From: Caballeronia telluris
GTDB lineage: Bacteria; Pseudomonadota; Gammaproteobacteria; Burkholderiales; Burkholderiaceae
Direction: 5' to 3'
Assembly (NCBI RefSeq): GCF_001544495.1
Contig: NZ_FCNZ02000011.1
Location: 62,001 to 126,000 of the forward strand
Length of the DNA: 64,000 nucleotides
The translations under genes and the position numbers were made by a program. This document shows positions 61,482 to 64,000 of this stretch, in pieces. Position 1 is the stretch's first letter. Every line of letters starts with the position of its first letter. The notes under the pieces were generated by a model. The model was not told the DNA's origin. It ran no database searches and was given only the letters and a program-made list of their open reading frames with translations.

Positions 61482-64000
<2,519 letters not shown>

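Overview
The window is a GC-rich, densely coded bacterial chromosome segment. Gene content points to the Burkholderiaceae, most like Paraburkholderia/Caballeronia/Burkholderia: a DUF4148 protein, a DUF3034 protein, a double-length UvrA, an aspartate carbamoyltransferase with an N-terminal extension, PreT/PreA pyrimidine catabolism and an EmrAB-NodT type efflux operon. The genus is inferred from family knowledge; no rRNA or tRNA gene was seen.

Layout, left to right. (1) 1-5613: the end of a porin gene, then a histidine-utilisation operon hutH-hutC-hutD-hutF-hutG with overlapping start/stop codons. hutU and hutI are absent from it. (2) 5800-14353: a small secreted DUF4148 protein, then a TetR/RutR-like repressor divergent from a reductive pyrimidine-catabolism operon (amidohydrolase, preT, preA, NCS1 permease, dihydropyrimidinase). 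A dyad operator lies on the operon promoter. (3) 14406-18770 (minus strand): a four-gene cluster encoding a DUF3034 envelope protein, an exported truncated haemoglobin, an amicyanin-like copper protein and a membrane GGDEF/EAL protein. (4) 19033-25789: a Fic protein behind an AT-rich promoter with two triplets of 12-bp-spaced repeats, CDP-diacylglycerol diphosphatase, a BrnT/BrnA toxin-antitoxin pair, pyrB, a YjbQ protein, a small exported protein and NfeD. (5) 25763-33731: three tandem hairpin repeats, a slipin, an AhpD-like protein with a divergent LysR regulator, an emrA-emrB-outer membrane factor-thioesterase operon with two palindromic operators, and a higBA toxin-antitoxin pair. (6) 33854-43623: a SOS box, a 1938-residue double UvrA, a DUF445 protein, an NTF2-like protein and a glycogen-debranching type glucosidase. 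(7) 43923-54065: a large glucosidase, a cold-shock protein, an RHH protein, small proteins of unknown function, a ParB-like protein, a DUF421 protein, an FdhF/YdeP oxidoreductase, a MocR-type regulator, a small HTH protein and the 5' part of a second MocR gene.

From 54066 to the right edge the sequence is the exact reverse complement of 54065 back to 44131. The two arms are at least 9,935 bp each and have no spacer. Every gene in region 7 therefore appears twice, and the second MocR gene is cut at the symmetry axis. A spacer-free perfect palindrome of about 20 kb is not expected to be stable in a bacterial chromosome, so an assembly or fold-back artefact is the leading explanation. The right arm is annotated as a mirror image and should not be counted as independent gene content.

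Only one gene-free stretch exceeds 300 bases (6949-7252, the divergent rutR-like/amidohydrolase promoter region), and its contents are described below.
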